In this document: piece by piece, positions 36,766 through 47,184 of the stretch
Numbering within the stretch: position 1 is the first letter of the stretch
Layout of the letters: every line of letters starts with the position of its first letter
NCBI RefSeq assembly: GCF_001435585.1
Contig: NZ_AZEC01000005.1
Span: forward strand, 228,154-292,153
DNA length: 64,000 bases
DNA from: Schleiferilactobacillus perolens DSM 12744
GTDB taxonomy: Bacteria > Bacillota > Bacilli > Lactobacillales > Lactobacillaceae
Direction of reading: 5' to 3'
Position numbers and translations under genes: made by a program
The notes under the pieces: model-generated
What the model saw: only the letters and a program-made list of their open reading frames with translations
Databases searched by the model: none
Told to the model about the DNA's origin: nothing

Positions 36766-37575
36766 ATGGCTGAAGCCGCCATTGATTTCACGGGCATCGT
36801 TGTCTCCCGCCAAAACTTTCGCGAACACGACGCCCTTGTCCGTTTTTTGACCAGTCAATATGGGTTTAAAACTTTCATCGCAAGGGGACTGAAACGTCCT
36901 AAAGCAAAACTTGCCGGCGTCACTTTGCCGTTTACGTTGGGCGATTATGTCGGGGTCGTGCGTGCTGCGGGACTTTCACAATTGCGGACGGCCAAGGGTA
37001 CTCAATTATTCCGCCAGCCCATGGAGAATATCGTGACAAATGCCTATGCCACTTATATTTTTGATCTAATTCGGGCGGCATTCCCAGAAGGTCAGGCAAT
37101 TCCCCGCTGGTATGACATCGGTAAAGCAGTTTTATTAGGGATGGATCGGGGACTCGATCCGGCCATTTTAGCCAACATCGTTGAGATTCAACTGTTGCCT
37201 GCTTTTGGGGTGGCTCCCCAGTTGCGGGTATGTGCGATTTGCGGGCGTGACGATCGACCCATGGACTACTCGGAAGGTGCAGGCGGCCTAATCTGCAACC
37301 GGCACTGGGCCCAAGAGCCATATCGATTTCATGCCAGTGCCAAAGCAATTTATTATTTGCGGCGTTTTTCTGTAGTCAACATCAACCAGGTGCAGTCCAT
37401 CAACGTTAATGTACAAACTAAAGCGGAATTACGGACGATAATTGATCGTATTTACAGTGATACTGTGGGGACGTATCCCCGCTCTAAACGCTTCATTGAC
37501 TCGCTGGGACAGTGGAACCAAGATTTTAAGCCGCTGAAACCGAGAAATGCGAGCAATGGTGAGCAAAGCAAATAA
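36766..37575 (+). CDS. recO: DNA repair protein RecO
   Basis: 269 residues. RecO loads RecA onto SSB-coated DNA in the RecFOR pathway. An N-terminal OB-fold (FTGIVVSRQNFREHDALVRF) and a C-terminal helical domain with a reduced Cys-containing zinc region (VCAICGRDDRP, GGLICNRHW) fit the family. Directly abuts era. Confidence 0.93.
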   Translation: MAEAAIDFTGIVVSRQNFREHDALVRFLTSQYGFKTFIARGLKRPKAKLAGVTLPFTLGDYVGVVRAAGLSQLRTAKGTQLFRQPMENIVTNAYATYIFDLIRAAFPEGQAIPRWYDIGKAVLLGMDRGLDPAILANIVEIQLLPAFGVAPQLRVCAICGRDDRPMDYSEGAGGLICNRHWAQEPYRFHASAKAIYYLRRFSVVNINQVQSINVNVQTKAELRTIIDRIYSDTVGTYPRSKRFIDSLGQWNQDFKPLKPRNASNGEQSK

Positions 37576-37642
37576 ATGTATGCCGATAATTTTTATTATG
37601 TTAACTTCGACGACGAATTATGTGCCTTTTCAGAAAACCATC

Positions 37643-37671
37643 TTGTCTCCCGCAATCTTTTAGCGTATGAT
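37643..37671 (+). promoter_or_regulatory. Promoter of the glyQS T-box transcript
   Basis: TTGTCT (37643-37648), 17 bases, TATGAT (37666-37671). Confidence 0.65.
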
Positions 37672-37674
37672 ATC

Positions 37675-37875
37675 AGTGAATCATTCGTGAGGAACGGGTA
37701 AAGCAAGGTCAACTCAGCGAGAACGGAAAGGTGCAAGCCGTTCACGACCAGCGCACGGCACCCGGGAGCGAATCAAGAACGAAGCGCACAGGGCGCAGTC
37801 CTGTGAAGTAGGGTGGAACCGCGGTTAAAAGCCGTCCCTACACTACCATTTGGCGTAGTGTAGGGACGGTTTTTG
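37675..37875 (+). promoter_or_regulatory. T-box leader controlling glyQS
   Basis: T-box motif TGGAACCGCG at 37814-37823 precedes a terminator with a 15-bp perfect stem (CCGTCCCTACACTAC at 37832, GTAGTGTAGGGACGG at 37855) and T-run. The ~135 upstream bases form stem I. The leader is compact, like other glycine T-boxes. Binding of uncharged tRNA-Gly should permit readthrough into glyQ. Confidence 0.92.
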
Positions 37876-37919
37876 TTTACCTTCAATGACCCTTGCACCA
37901 TGCGGAAGAGGAGAAAGCA

Positions 37920-38834
37920 ATGGCAAAAAAGTTGGATATTCAAGACATGATCTTGACCTTGCAGCGGTTCTGGGCCAGCAAGGGTTGTATGTTAATGGAG
38001 GCCTATGACGTCGAGAAGGGTGCGGGCACGATGAGTCCTTATACCTTCTTACGGGCAGTTGGTCCAGAACCATGGAACGCGGCTTATGTGGAACCCTCCC
38101 GGCGGCCAGCAGACGGCCGTTATGGTGAGAATCCGAACCGGTTGTATCAACACCACCAGTTCCAAGTCGTGATGAAGCCTTCACCGAAAGACATTCAAGA
38201 GTATTATTTGGATTCTTTACGGGCGCTGGGCATCGAACCATTGGAACATGACATTCGTTTCGTTGAAGACAATTGGGAAAACCCCTCCATGGGTTGTGCC
38301 GGTGTGGGCTGGGAAATATGGTTGGATGGAATGGAAGTATCACAGTTCACTTATTTCCAAGTCGTGGGTGGTTTGAATGTATCCCCAGTAACCAGTGAAT
38401 TGTCCTATGGGATTGAGCGATTGGCTTCCTATATTCAGGATGTGAATTCTGTTTATGATCTGGAACGGGGCGACGGTGTTCTGTACGGTGATATTTTCAA
38501 AGAACCGGAATATGAGCATTCAAAATATGCCTTTGAAGAAAGCGACCAGAAAATGTTGTTCAATTTCTTCAATGACTATGAAAAAGAGGCCCATCGCTTG
38601 ATCAAATTGGGTCTAGTTCACCCGGCTTATGATTATATCTTGAAGTGTTCCCACACCTTCAACTTGTTGGATGCGCGTGGTGCAGTATCGGTCACTGAAC
38701 GGGCAGGATACATGGGTCGGATTCGACGTATGGCGCATCTTGTTGCCCAGGCATTCGTGGACGAACGAGAGAAGCGGGGCTTCCCGTTACTCAAGCATGC
38801 TCAGGAAAACGCATCACAAAAGGAGGCAGACTAA
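37920..38834 (+). CDS. glyQ: Glycyl-tRNA synthetase alpha subunit
   Basis: 304 residues from ATG with GAGGAG upstream. The alpha chain of the alpha2beta2 enzyme carries the class II catalytic core. Conserved segments: [58 protein letters not shown] and [14 protein letters not shown]. glyS follows after one base. Confidence 0.97.
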   Translation: MAKKLDIQDMILTLQRFWASKGCMLMEAYDVEKGAGTMSPYTFLRAVGPEPWNAAYVEPSRRPADGRYGENPNRLYQHHQFQVVMKPSPKDIQEYYLDSLRALGIEPLEHDIRFVEDNWENPSMGCAGVGWEIWLDGMEVSQFTYFQVVGGLNVSPVTSELSYGIERLASYIQDVNSVYDLERGDGVLYGDIFKEPEYEHSKYAFEESDQKMLFNFFNDYEKEAHRLIKLGLVHPAYDYILKCSHTFNLLDARGAVSVTERAGYMGRIRRMAHLVAQAFVDEREKRGFPLLKHAQENASQKEAD

Positions 38835-38835
38835 C

Positions 38836-40908
38836 ATGACCACGCACAATTACTTATTGGAAATTGGTTTGGAAGACATGCCGGCCCATGTGGTGACGCC
38901 TAGTATTCATCAGCTGCGGGACCGCATGGCCGCTTTTCTGAAGGATAATCGGTTAGCTTTTGCAGATATTCATGAATATGCCACACCGCGTCGCCTGGCT
39001 TTATTAGTCAGTGGTTTAGCGGATAAGCAGACCGACGAAAGCACTGAGAATCGTGGCCCGGCCATGAAGATTGCCCAAGATAAAGACGGCCAATGGACTA
39101 AAGCTGCCCAAGGGTTTGCCCGGGGCCAGGGCGGTTCTGTGGATGACTTGGAAGTACGCGACGTGAAGGGCACCCCTTATGTCTTTTACCAAAAGAATAT
39201 TTCCGGTCAACCGGCGGCGCAGGTTTTGCCTAAGGTCACGGAAATCATTGAAGCCATGACTTTCCCGACCCGGATGCACTGGAACAGTTACGATTTTGAA
39301 TACATTCGCCCGTTGCATTGGTTTGTGTCTCTGCTGGATGATACCGTCATTCCTTTCAAAGTGCTGGATATTGAAGCCGGTCGCACGACTCAAGGCCACC
39401 GCTTCTTAGGTGAACCAGTGGCACTAAAGAACGCCACAGACTACGAAACTGCACTGGCCAAACAATTTGTGATTGCCGACGAAGATAAACGCGGTGCACT
39501 GATCAAAGATCAAGTCACGCAGATTGCCAATGACCATGGCTGGCGGATCGTCATGAACCGGGATTTGTTTGAAGAAGTCACCAACCTGGTGGAATATCCC
39601 ACTGCCTTTGCCGGTAAGTTTGACAAGAAGTATCTAGAATTACCCGATGCCGTTTTGATTACCTCAATGCGGGATAACCAACGTTATTTCTACGTGACGG
39701 ACCACAATGGTGAATTACTGCCAGACTTTGTGGCCGTGCGTAACGGTAATACAGATCATTTGGAAAACGTCATCAAGGGTAACGAAAAAGTCCTGGTCGC
39801 TCGATTGGAAGATGCGGTGTTCTTCTATGAAGAGGACCAACAGCACACCATTGCGGATTACGTCGAGAAGTTGAAGACCGTGATGTTCCACGATAAGATT
39901 GGGACCATGTACGAGAAGATGCAGCGGGTGGCGGGCATCGCCCATTATCTTGGTGAACGCTTCGAATTGAGTGATGAAGAACTCACCGACTTGGATCGGG
40001 CAGCCCATATTTACAAGTTTGATTTGGTAACCAGCATGGTTGGCGAGTTCCCAGAATTACAGGGTACCATGGGAGAAATTTACGCTCAATTGCAAGGCGA
40101 GAAGCCCGCGGTGGCCCAGGCTATTCGGGAGCATTATATGCCGACTTCTGCAGACGGCAAGCTGCCTGAATCAAAGATTGGCAGCGTGCTGGCCATCGCA
40201 GATAAGATGGATACGATTATGACTTTCTTTGGTGCCGGTATGGTGCCCAGTGGGTCGAACGATCCCTATGCATTACGACGCCAAGCGTATGGTATTATTC
40301 GTATTCTGCAGGAACACCGCTGGCACTTCCCGTTACTGCGGATTCAAGCTGCAATCGTCAGCCAATTCCAGAAAAAGAATCAAGTCCCGCAGTTGAAATT
40401 GGATAAGATCAAAGGCTTAAACGATTTCTTCGTTGATCGGGTGAAACAGTTCTTCAGCACCAAAGATGCCCGGCATGACATTGTTGACGCTGTGACAGAG
40501 AACCAGGAAGTGGATCCGGAGGATATGTTTGCGGCGGCGCAGGTATTGACCCATGAAGCCAAGAAGGATACCTTCAAGGGGACCATCGAAGCATTGACGC
40601 GTGTATCTCATCTGGCCCGTAAAGCTAAAGACGAGGAGCCGGTCGTTGACCCCGCTCTGTTCCAAAACCCCTCGGAACAAAAGTTATATGATGCGGTGGA
40701 AAAGTTAAAAGTTGATGTTCCCAATTTGTCCATTGGCGATCTGTATCAACGGTTGCAAGAGCTTCGGCCAATCATTGATGCGTATTTTGACGAGAACATG
40801 GTGATGGACAAAGATCCAAAGATTCAAAACAACCGGTTGCAACAATTGCGCCAGATTCGGGAAATCGCCAAATTGTTTGGTAATTTGGATGGGTTGATTG
40901 TAAAATAA
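38836..40908 (+). CDS. glyS: Glycyl-tRNA synthetase beta subunit
   Basis: 690 residues from ATG with AGGAGG upstream; the longer frame lies inside glyQ. The beta chain binds tRNA. It starts LLEIGLEDMPAHVV, contains an HD-like region in the middle and an anticodon-binding C-terminal domain. Length fits the family. Confidence 0.96.
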   Translation: MTTHNYLLEIGLEDMPAHVVTPSIHQLRDRMAAFLKDNRLAFADIHEYATPRRLALLVSGLADKQTDESTENRGPAMKIAQDKDGQWTKAAQGFARGQGGSVDDLEVRDVKGTPYVFYQKNISGQPAAQVLPKVTEIIEAMTFPTRMHWNSYDFEYIRPLHWFVSLLDDTVIPFKVLDIEAGRTTQGHRFLGEPVALKNATDYETALAKQFVIADEDKRGALIKDQVTQIANDHGWRIVMNRDLFEEVTNLVEYPTAFAGKFDKKYLELPDAVLITSMRDNQRYFYVTDHNGELLPDFVAVRNGNTDHLENVIKGNEKVLVARLEDAVFFYEEDQQHTIADYVEKLKTVMFHDKIGTMYEKMQRVAGIAHYLGERFELSDEELTDLDRAAHIYKFDLVTSMVGEFPELQGTMGEIYAQLQGEKPAVAQAIREHYMPTSADGKLPESKIGSVLAIADKMDTIMTFFGAGMVPSGSNDPYALRRQAYGIIRILQEHRWHFPLLRIQAAIVSQFQKKNQVPQLKLDKIKGLNDFFVDRVKQFFSTKDARHDIVDAVTENQEVDPEDMFAAAQVLTHEAKKDTFKGTIEALTRVSHLARKAKDEEPVVDPALFQNPSEQKLYDAVEKLKVDVPNLSIGDLYQRLQELRPIIDAYFDENMVMDKDPKIQNNRLQQLRQIREIAKLFGNLDGLIVK

Positions 40909-40933
40909 AAGCGACGCTTGTTTTTCGATGATG

Positions 40934-40970
40934 AAGCGGTGGGTTTGCCTGAGGCAGATCCGCCGCTTTT
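40934..40970 (+). terminator. Terminator after glyS
   Basis: AAGCGGTGGGTTTGCC pairs with GGCAGATCCGCCGCTT (16 bp with three GU pairs) around TGA, followed by a short T-run. Only 25 bases precede the dnaG start, so part of the transcripts may read through. Confidence 0.7.
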
Positions 40971-40995
40971 GCCACTCTGAGAAAGGAGAAAATAT

Positions 40996-42834
40996 ATGGC
41001 ACAGCGTATCCCGGAACCAGTGATTGAAGATATTCGGCAGAAAGCCAATATTTTGGATATTGTGGGTCAGTATGTGCAGTTACGGAAACAAGGCCGCAAT
41101 TATTTTGGTCTTTGTCCGTTTCATGAGGAAAAAACACCTTCTTTTTCGGTGGCGCCGGATAAACAGATTTTTCACTGCTTCAGTTGCGGCCGGGGGGGAA
41201 ATGTCTTCAAGTTCATCATGGATATTGAGGATTTGTCTTTCCCCGAATCCGTGGCCAAAGTAGCAGAGATGATCGGGGAAAAATTACCCGATGAATATGT
41301 CGGTCAAGCAGCTCCGGCAGATCCAGAAATGGCTAATTTGCGGAAAATTCACACGCAAACGGCAGATTTTTTTCACCACATCTTGGTTAACACGAAGGTC
41401 GGTGAAACGGCGTTAGCGTATCTGCACGAGCGGGGAATGGCGGATGAATTGATCAACGATTTCAATATCGGTTTCGCCCCAGCGACAGGTGATGTATTGT
41501 GGCAGTATCTGCATGAACATTATGATGATGAATTGTTGCGTCAGTCTGGGTTGTTTAATGAAACAGATGACGGCCACTTGCGCGACCGGTTTTATAATCG
41601 GGTAATGTTCCCGGTGCGCGATCAAGGCGGCCAAGTGGTCGCATTTTCTGGTCGGATATTAACCAAGACGGAGAATGCGCCAAAATATCTGAATAGTCCA
41701 GAAACAAAACTCTTTGCCAAACGAGATATTTTGTTTAACCTGGATCAGGCCAAAAGTGTGATTCGGGATGACAAACGGGCCATTCTTTTTGAAGGTTTCA
41801 TGGATGTCATCTCGGCCTTTGGCGCGGGCGTAAAAAACGGGGTTGCCTCCATGGGAACCAGCCTGACGGATCAGCAAATTTATGACTTGCGGCGCATCAC
41901 GGATAGTTTAGTCATCTGTTACGATGGTGACGCCCCCGGAATTGCGGCAGCCAAGCGGGCCCTGAGTTTGTTGGCAGACGATAAGGGCTTCAATGTCAGC
42001 GTGGTGGTATTACCGGCGGGGATGGACCCGGACGAGTTTGTGCAAAAACGCGGAGCAGAGGCATTTCGCCAACAGTTGGCAGAACAACGCCTAACCCGTA
42101 CTGGATTCGGGTTGCGGGAACTGGCCAGCCGCAGCGATCTGACGGGGGAAGCCGGCCGGGCAGATTTCACGGATGCGGCGTTGGCCGTTATTGCTCAGGA
42201 TCCGTCACCAGTCGAGCGCGATGTGCATTTACGAAATTTAAGCAAACGGTTGGATGTCGATTTAGGGGCGTTACAGGCGTCACTGATTCAAGTCCAAGCG
42301 GAAATGCCCAAAAAACGGCCCCACCAGCAGCGCCACGCTCCAGCCGATGAACCGGCATTTGGTGCCCCCGTTCAAACTAGGCCACGGTTATCGTTGGTAG
42401 AACGGACTGAGCAAGATCTACTCGGATTAATGTTGGCTCATCCAGAAGTGGTGGATTTGGTCCAGAGTCAAAGCCAGGCAAATTTTGAATTTGTCGATGT
42501 GGATTACCAGGCGCTGTATCTGTTGTGGCAGGATTATTTGAGTGCTGGCCACAGTGCGGACGATTTGGCTGGATTCAACGATTATGTCCCGGAAAAAGAG
42601 AACGCGCTGTTGGCTCAAATTGAGATGCGGGAATTACCGGCGGATTACTCTGAAGATCAAATCGACGATTATTTGCACATTTTACAACGGCATCCTTTAC
42701 ACGCCCAGCTTCAGATGTTACAACAACAATTACGCCAAGCCCATGAAAATGGTGATGGCCCCGGAGAACTTGCGGCTGCCCAGCAAATCATTGCTATCCA
42801 GCAACGCTTGAAGGGCGGTTCTCCACAACAGTAA
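40996..42834 (+). CDS. dnaG: DNA primase
   Basis: 612 residues, ATG with AAAGGAG upstream. Makes RNA primers at the replication fork. The N-terminal zinc finger (CPFHEEKTPSF and HCFSCGRGGN), the primase core with TOPRIM (LFEGFMDVISA) and a C-terminal helicase-interaction domain are present. It forms the macromolecular-synthesis pair with rpoD; unlike Escherichia coli, rpsU is not adjacent here. Confidence 0.97.
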   Translation: MAQRIPEPVIEDIRQKANILDIVGQYVQLRKQGRNYFGLCPFHEEKTPSFSVAPDKQIFHCFSCGRGGNVFKFIMDIEDLSFPESVAKVAEMIGEKLPDEYVGQAAPADPEMANLRKIHTQTADFFHHILVNTKVGETALAYLHERGMADELINDFNIGFAPATGDVLWQYLHEHYDDELLRQSGLFNETDDGHLRDRFYNRVMFPVRDQGGQVVAFSGRILTKTENAPKYLNSPETKLFAKRDILFNLDQAKSVIRDDKRAILFEGFMDVISAFGAGVKNGVASMGTSLTDQQIYDLRRITDSLVICYDGDAPGIAAAKRALSLLADDKGFNVSVVVLPAGMDPDEFVQKRGAEAFRQQLAEQRLTRTGFGLRELASRSDLTGEAGRADFTDAALAVIAQDPSPVERDVHLRNLSKRLDVDLGALQASLIQVQAEMPKKRPHQQRHAPADEPAFGAPVQTRPRLSLVERTEQDLLGLMLAHPEVVDLVQSQSQANFEFVDVDYQALYLLWQDYLSAGHSADDLAGFNDYVPEKENALLAQIEMRELPADYSEDQIDDYLHILQRHPLHAQLQMLQQQLRQAHENGDGPGELAAAQQIIAIQQRLKGGSPQQ

Positions 42835-42915
42835 GTGTGCTTTTAATACACCACAAAACCAGTCGTTTACACAGTTGGTGACTGCCAATGCGTTATTTAT
42901 AGGAGATTAATCGAC

Positions 42916-42944
42916 TTGCATTCATGGCGGTTTTGGTGTACATT
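42916..42944 (+). promoter_or_regulatory. Promoter upstream of rpoD
   Basis: TTGCAT (42916-42921), 17 bases, TACATT (42939-42944). It lets rpoD be expressed apart from dnaG. Confidence 0.5.
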
Positions 42945-42990
42945 ATATATGTGTCTTTTTATGCCCATTTTTAATGGAGGGGATTGCTGA

Positions 42991-44106
42991 ATGGCAAAAC
43001 AAACAAGTACGGTGTCCAAAAAGGAACTCAACAAGGCAGTTAAAGCCTTAGTCAAAGAATACCGACCCAAAAAGCAAATCACAAATGATGAACTTGTCGA
43101 TAAAATTGTGAAACCCTTCAAACTCGAGGCCAACGACATTGATGATGTCATGCAAAAGGTCGAAGATAACGGCATTAGTATCGTGGACGAGAACGGCGAA
43201 CCAGCCGAACGGAGTCTGAAGAAGGAAAAACAACCTACTAAGACTGAACTGCGTGATCTATCTGCGCCCACCGGCGTGAAGATCAATGATCCAGTGCGGA
43301 TGTATTTGAAGGAAATTGGTCGGGTGCCTTTGCTGACAGCCGATGAAGAAGTTGAATTGGCGTTAAAGATCGAACAGGGTGACGAAGAGGCGAAGCAACG
43401 GTTAGCTGAAGCCAACTTACGGTTGGTGGTCTCCATTGCCAAGCGGTATGTCGGTCGGGGCATGCAGTTCTTGGATCTGATTCAGGAAGGGAACATGGGC
43501 CTGATGAAAGCAGTCGAGAAATTCGACTACAAGAAGGGGTTCAAGTTCTCCACTTATGCCACCTGGTGGATTCGGCAGGCGATTACCCGGGCCATTGCCG
43601 ACCAAGCACGGACGATTCGAATTCCAGTACACATGGTGGAAACCATCAATAAACTGATTCGGATTCAACGGCAATTGTTGCAAGATTTAGGTCGTGAACC
43701 AACACCAGAAGAAATTGGTGCAGAAATGGATTTACCGACTGAAAAGGTCCGGGAAATTCTGAAGATTGCCCAAGAACCAGTTTCACTGGAGACACCTATC
43801 GGTGAAGAGGACGACTCTCACCTGGGGGACTTCATCGAAGATCACGATGCCACGAGTCCAGAAGAGCATGCTTCTAATGAACTGCTCAAGGAGCAATTGG
43901 AGGGTGTGCTGGATACACTGACTGACCGCGAGGAGAACGTTTTGCGGTTGCGGTTTGGTCTTGATGACGGCCGTACACGGACTTTGGAAGAAGTTGGCAA
44001 GGTGTTCGGGGTCACTAGAGAACGGATTCGACAGATTGAAGCCAAGGCGTTACGTAAATTACGGCATCCGTCTCGGTCAAAACAATTGAAGGATTTCTTG
44101 GATTAA
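42991..44106 (+). CDS. rpoD: Primary RNA polymerase sigma factor
   Basis: 371 residues, ATG with TGGAGGGG upstream. Region 1.1 at the N-terminus, region 1.2 ([16 protein letters not shown]), region 2 with the -10 recognition helix ([18 protein letters not shown]), region 3, and region 4.2 ([20 protein letters not shown]) for the -35 element. Housekeeping sigma A, of the usual Firmicute length. Confidence 0.97.
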   Translation: MAKQTSTVSKKELNKAVKALVKEYRPKKQITNDELVDKIVKPFKLEANDIDDVMQKVEDNGISIVDENGEPAERSLKKEKQPTKTELRDLSAPTGVKINDPVRMYLKEIGRVPLLTADEEVELALKIEQGDEEAKQRLAEANLRLVVSIAKRYVGRGMQFLDLIQEGNMGLMKAVEKFDYKKGFKFSTYATWWIRQAITRAIADQARTIRIPVHMVETINKLIRIQRQLLQDLGREPTPEEIGAEMDLPTEKVREILKIAQEPVSLETPIGEEDDSHLGDFIEDHDATSPEEHASNELLKEQLEGVLDTLTDREENVLRLRFGLDDGRTRTLEEVGKVFGVTRERIRQIEAKALRKLRHPSRSKQLKDFLD

Positions 44107-44120
44107 TGGTTTTTGATCAG

Positions 44121-44158
44121 AGTGCTGGCCAGTGATGGTCGGCACTCTTTTCTTTTTC
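44121..44158 (+). terminator. Terminator after rpoD
   Basis: AGTGCTGGCC pairs with GGTCGGCACT (two GU pairs) around AGTGAT, followed by a T-rich tract. Confidence 0.75.
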
Positions 44159-44184
44159 TTTAAGGGATAATGCCCGATATTTGG

Positions 44185-44190
44185 TATAAT
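44185..44190 (+). promoter_or_regulatory. Extended -10 promoter of the MerR-like gene
   Basis: TGGTATAAT gives a TGn extended -10 box 39 bases before the start codon. No clear -35 is present, as is usual for such promoters. Confidence 0.55.
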
Positions 44191-44228
44191 GTCATGGAAA
44201 GGTAATATTTGAGAACGGGGGAATGTGA

Positions 44229-44897
44229 ATGCTAGCAGAAGAGGCTTTGCAATCGGTGAGGCAAACTGCCCAGACATTGGCGATGACCGAAAGTCGTGTG
44301 CGTCGACTATCCGCCTACCTCGAAGAACAGGGCGTTGTGTTTCCCCGTAACGCCCGGCACGGTCGTTTGTATTCGGTGACCGTTCAACAGCAAATCAAAC
44401 AAATCGGGCAGCTGATGGATATTGATCGTTTGCCAATGAAGGCTGCAGTGCGGATGGTTTTACCGGCAGCAGTGTCCGGGGACGATCCTGCATCCACATC
44501 GTTACAGGTCGCAGCGTTATCGGCCACCGTCCAATCGCAGCATGCAGAAATTACCCAGTTGCGGGAACTGGTGAACACCGTTGTCCAGCAAAATACACGC
44601 ATTTTGGCAATGCTCCATGAAGCGGATCCGCATCTGACAGATCAGTCAGACAGCGATAATAAACGCGACGTCACGACACCGATGCCATCAATTACAGAGA
44701 CTGATTCCGCACCCACGACGGTAGCTGCGGCCGATGTGGATACAGCGACAAGGAAATCACCGACACAATCTTATCTCAACCACAAAATGGATGATGTGGC
44801 GGTTGAGCATAATGCAACACCCAAAACATTAGCCCAGATGCAGTTGCCTGCCGAAGACCACCGGAAACCTAAGTGGTGGGAAAAATGGCGCTCATAG
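44229..44897 (+). CDS. MerR-like DNA-binding protein with coiled coil
   Basis: 222 residues. Residues ~8-75 form a winged helix-turn-helix of MerR type (VRQTAQTLAMTESRVRRLSAYL, FPRNARHGRLYSVTVQQQIK). A coiled coil follows (~95-140), then a low-complexity Thr/Asp/Ala linker and a tail ending KPKWWEKWRS. The aromatic-basic tail and layout recall RacA-like or plasmid DUF536-type proteins that may touch the membrane. The DNA target is unknown; there is no effector domain, so it is probably not a classical MerR regulator. Confidence 0.6.
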   Translation: MLAEEALQSVRQTAQTLAMTESRVRRLSAYLEEQGVVFPRNARHGRLYSVTVQQQIKQIGQLMDIDRLPMKAAVRMVLPAAVSGDDPASTSLQVAALSATVQSQHAEITQLRELVNTVVQQNTRILAMLHEADPHLTDQSDSDNKRDVTTPMPSITETDSAPTTVAAADVDTATRKSPTQSYLNHKMDDVAVEHNATPKTLAQMQLPAEDHRKPKWWEKWRS

Positions 44898-44989
44898 CAG
44901 AGAATTGCCACATTTTCTTTGGTTTTATGATAAAATATAAGTAAATAACTTGGTAACCACTGTTTTCTTTAGAAAATGGAGTGATCATA

Positions 44990-45223
44990 ATGGATGATGA
45001 TTATCAGCAACCGCCTGCTAGGCCGCTCTCGTGGCTCGTGATGGGATGGCTGTATAGCGCATTAGCTGTTTTCGCCTTTGGCGCTGTCGGCTATTTGGTA
45101 CTTGTCCAACATTCAGGTTTGAATTTCACAGTACTCGCAGGAGCCGTATTGGCGACAATTGCGGCGACGGGTAACTGGATTGCATATTCTCACGACCGGC
45201 AGCTACAGGCCGTGCGTCGTTAG
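44990..45223 (+). CDS. Small membrane protein
   Basis: 77 residues from ATG with TGGAG nine bases upstream; a GTG three codons earlier overlaps that site. Two hydrophobic helices (residues ~15-40 and 47-66). Proline-rich N-terminal tail. No family recognised. Terminator follows at once. Confidence 0.6.
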   Translation: MDDDYQQPPARPLSWLVMGWLYSALAVFAFGAVGYLVLVQHSGLNFTVLAGAVLATIAATGNWIAYSHDRQLQAVRR

Positions 45224-45229
45224 CATTTT

Positions 45230-45260
45230 GCCGTTCGACGTTTTGTCGAACGGCTTTTTT
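45230..45260 (+). terminator. Terminator before trmK
   Basis: GCCGTTCGAC pairs perfectly with GTCGAACGGC around GTTTT or similar, then six T. Confidence 0.88.
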
Positions 45261-45291
45261 GACCAATTGATGAGTGTACCGACCATCGTTT

Positions 45292-45299
45292 GGTATACT
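45292..45299 (+). promoter_or_regulatory. Extended -10 promoter of trmK
   Basis: TGGTATACT places TATACT at 45294-45299, 39 bases before the GTG start. Confidence 0.5.
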
Positions 45300-45338
45300 G
45301 ATAACAACATACGAATTTATAGAAAGCGGGCATGTTTT

Positions 45339-46046
45339 GTGACGCAGCATATTGCAAAATTGTTATCTGATCGGCTCACGATTGTTGCCGGGTTCGTACC
45401 GCAAGGAGCAATTGTGGCGGACATCGGCACAGATCATGCATATCTTCCGATCTATTTGGTTCATGAAGGCATTGCGCCCAAGGTAGTTGCCAGTGATGTG
45501 GGGGACGGACCGGTGGCCAGTGCCACCCGCAATGTGCGAGAAGCACAAGTGACTGCCCAAGTCAGTGTACGGGAAGGCGACGGCTTGGCAACTTTGACCG
45601 CGGATGATGCAGTAAATTGTGTCGTCATTGCCGGCATGGGCGGTGCCTTGATCACAGAAATACTTGATCGCGGACTGTCCCATTTACGGCATCAGGAACG
45701 TTTAATTCTCCAACCCAATGTGGGTGGCGATCGGGTACGAGAATGGCTGGCGGCCCATCAATATGGGATCAGCGCAGAACGGATCATTGACGATGACCAT
45801 CACATCTACGAAATTATCGTGGCCGATCCAGTGCTGGAGACGGTGACTTTAGACCCGGCGGATGTATTAATGGGACCGCAACTGCGCCGTGAAAAGAATT
45901 CCGTGTGGCAAGCCTTTTGGCAAGAGCGGCATGAAAAGAATGAGAAACTGCTAAGCCAATTATCGGAGGCCCACAGTGACCAAAGAGAAAAAGTGGATGC
46001 CGTGCAAAGGGAACAGCAGATGATTGAGGAGGCTTTGAAGGCATGA
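45339..46046 (+). CDS. trmK: tRNA (adenine(22)-N1)-methyltransferase
   Basis: 235 residues from GTG with AGAAAGCGGG upstream; the longer frame covers the terminator and promoter. TrmK makes m1A22 in tRNA with SAM. Visible: VADIGTDHAYLPIYLV (SAM loop) and CVVIAGMGGALI, with QPNVGGDRVREWL. A C-terminal coiled coil is typical. Overlaps the Nif3-like gene by ATGA, an arrangement conserved in Firmicutes. Confidence 0.93.
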   Translation: MTQHIAKLLSDRLTIVAGFVPQGAIVADIGTDHAYLPIYLVHEGIAPKVVASDVGDGPVASATRNVREAQVTAQVSVREGDGLATLTADDAVNCVVIAGMGGALITEILDRGLSHLRHQERLILQPNVGGDRVREWLAAHQYGISAERIIDDDHHIYEIIVADPVLETVTLDPADVLMGPQLRREKNSVWQAFWQERHEKNEKLLSQLSEAHSDQREKVDAVQREQQMIEEALKA

Positions 46047-47164
46047 GTCAGGTGACGGTTCAAGAGATTATCGATCGCAGTCAACAGTTTGCTCCCCAGT
46101 TCCTGCGAGAGGGTAATGATCCCACAGGATTTCAACTGGGCGATCGCACTGCCCCAGTTAAGCGTCTATTAGTGACGCTGGATGTCCGACCGGAAGTGGT
46201 TGATTACGCGATCGCCCAGCATGTCGACATGATCTGGGCCCATCACCCCATGATTTTTCATGCACCGCATAATCTTGATCTTGCTGATCCGCAAAATCGC
46301 ATGTATGCCAAGTTGCTGACTCACGGAATTAGTGTTTTTGCGGCGCATACCAACCTTGATAAGGCCGTAGGCGGCATGAACGATTGGTTGGCGGCTGCGA
46401 TTGGCCTGCATGATGTGCAGCCGTTTGCGCAGAGTAATGATGATCCCCTTGAAAAGTTGGTTGTCTTTACTCCTCAGACGAATGCCGAGTCCATGCGCCA
46501 AGCGTTAGCCCAGGCTGGTGCAGGTCAAATTGGCGATTACAGTGGGGCCTCTTTCAGCCATGATGGTGAAGGCCGATTTACCCCAGAGCAGGGGGCCCAT
46601 CCAGCGATTGGCACCTTAGCAAAGCCGACAGTTGTGGCGGAAACCCGTATTGAAGTGATTTTCCCCCATTCGCGGCGAGATAAAGTCTTGCAGGCGATGT
46701 TGGCCATCCATCCATACGAAGAACCGGCGTACGATATTTTTCAAGAAGCCTACCCAGCGGCCCATACTGGGATTGGCCGGATCGGCGAACTGAGTTCTCC
46801 GTTGACTGTTAAAGCGTTGGCACTGCATATCAAAGATGTCTTTTCGTTACAGGGACTGCGGGTGGTGGCCAATGATTTGTCCCGGTCTGTACAAAGAATC
46901 GCGGTGGTCGGCGGCGATGGCGGTAAGTTTTTCCACCAAGCCCAGGCCGCCGGAGCCCAAGCTTTTGTGACCGGTGATGTGTATTATCACACCGGTCACG
47001 ATATGTTAGCGGCTGATTTGCCCGTGATTGATCCGGGCCATCACATTGAAAGTATTGTGATTCCCCAGATGAGTGCCATGCTAGCCCAATGGTCCGCCGA
47101 AAATGACTGGCAGCTCACGGTGATTCCTTCACCATTGTCCACCGATCCTTTTACATTTTTATAG
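46043..47164 (+). CDS. Nif3-like dinuclear metal centre protein
   Basis: 373 residues. Two halves of the Nif3 fold flank an inserted PII-like domain (~130-230). Metal-ligand segments: [24 protein letters not shown], and [16 protein letters not shown] [12 protein letters not shown] with DPGHHIES. Members of this YqfO group have no settled function; GTP cyclohydrolase or metal-related roles have been suggested for the wider family. Confidence 0.9.
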   Translation: MSQVTVQEIIDRSQQFAPQFLREGNDPTGFQLGDRTAPVKRLLVTLDVRPEVVDYAIAQHVDMIWAHHPMIFHAPHNLDLADPQNRMYAKLLTHGISVFAAHTNLDKAVGGMNDWLAAAIGLHDVQPFAQSNDDPLEKLVVFTPQTNAESMRQALAQAGAGQIGDYSGASFSHDGEGRFTPEQGAHPAIGTLAKPTVVAETRIEVIFPHSRRDKVLQAMLAIHPYEEPAYDIFQEAYPAAHTGIGRIGELSSPLTVKALALHIKDVFSLQGLRVVANDLSRSVQRIAVVGGDGGKFFHQAQAAGAQAFVTGDVYYHTGHDMLAADLPVIDPGHHIESIVIPQMSAMLAQWSAENDWQLTVIPSPLSTDPFTFL

Positions 47165-47184
47165 AAGAAAGCAGGCAATCAACT

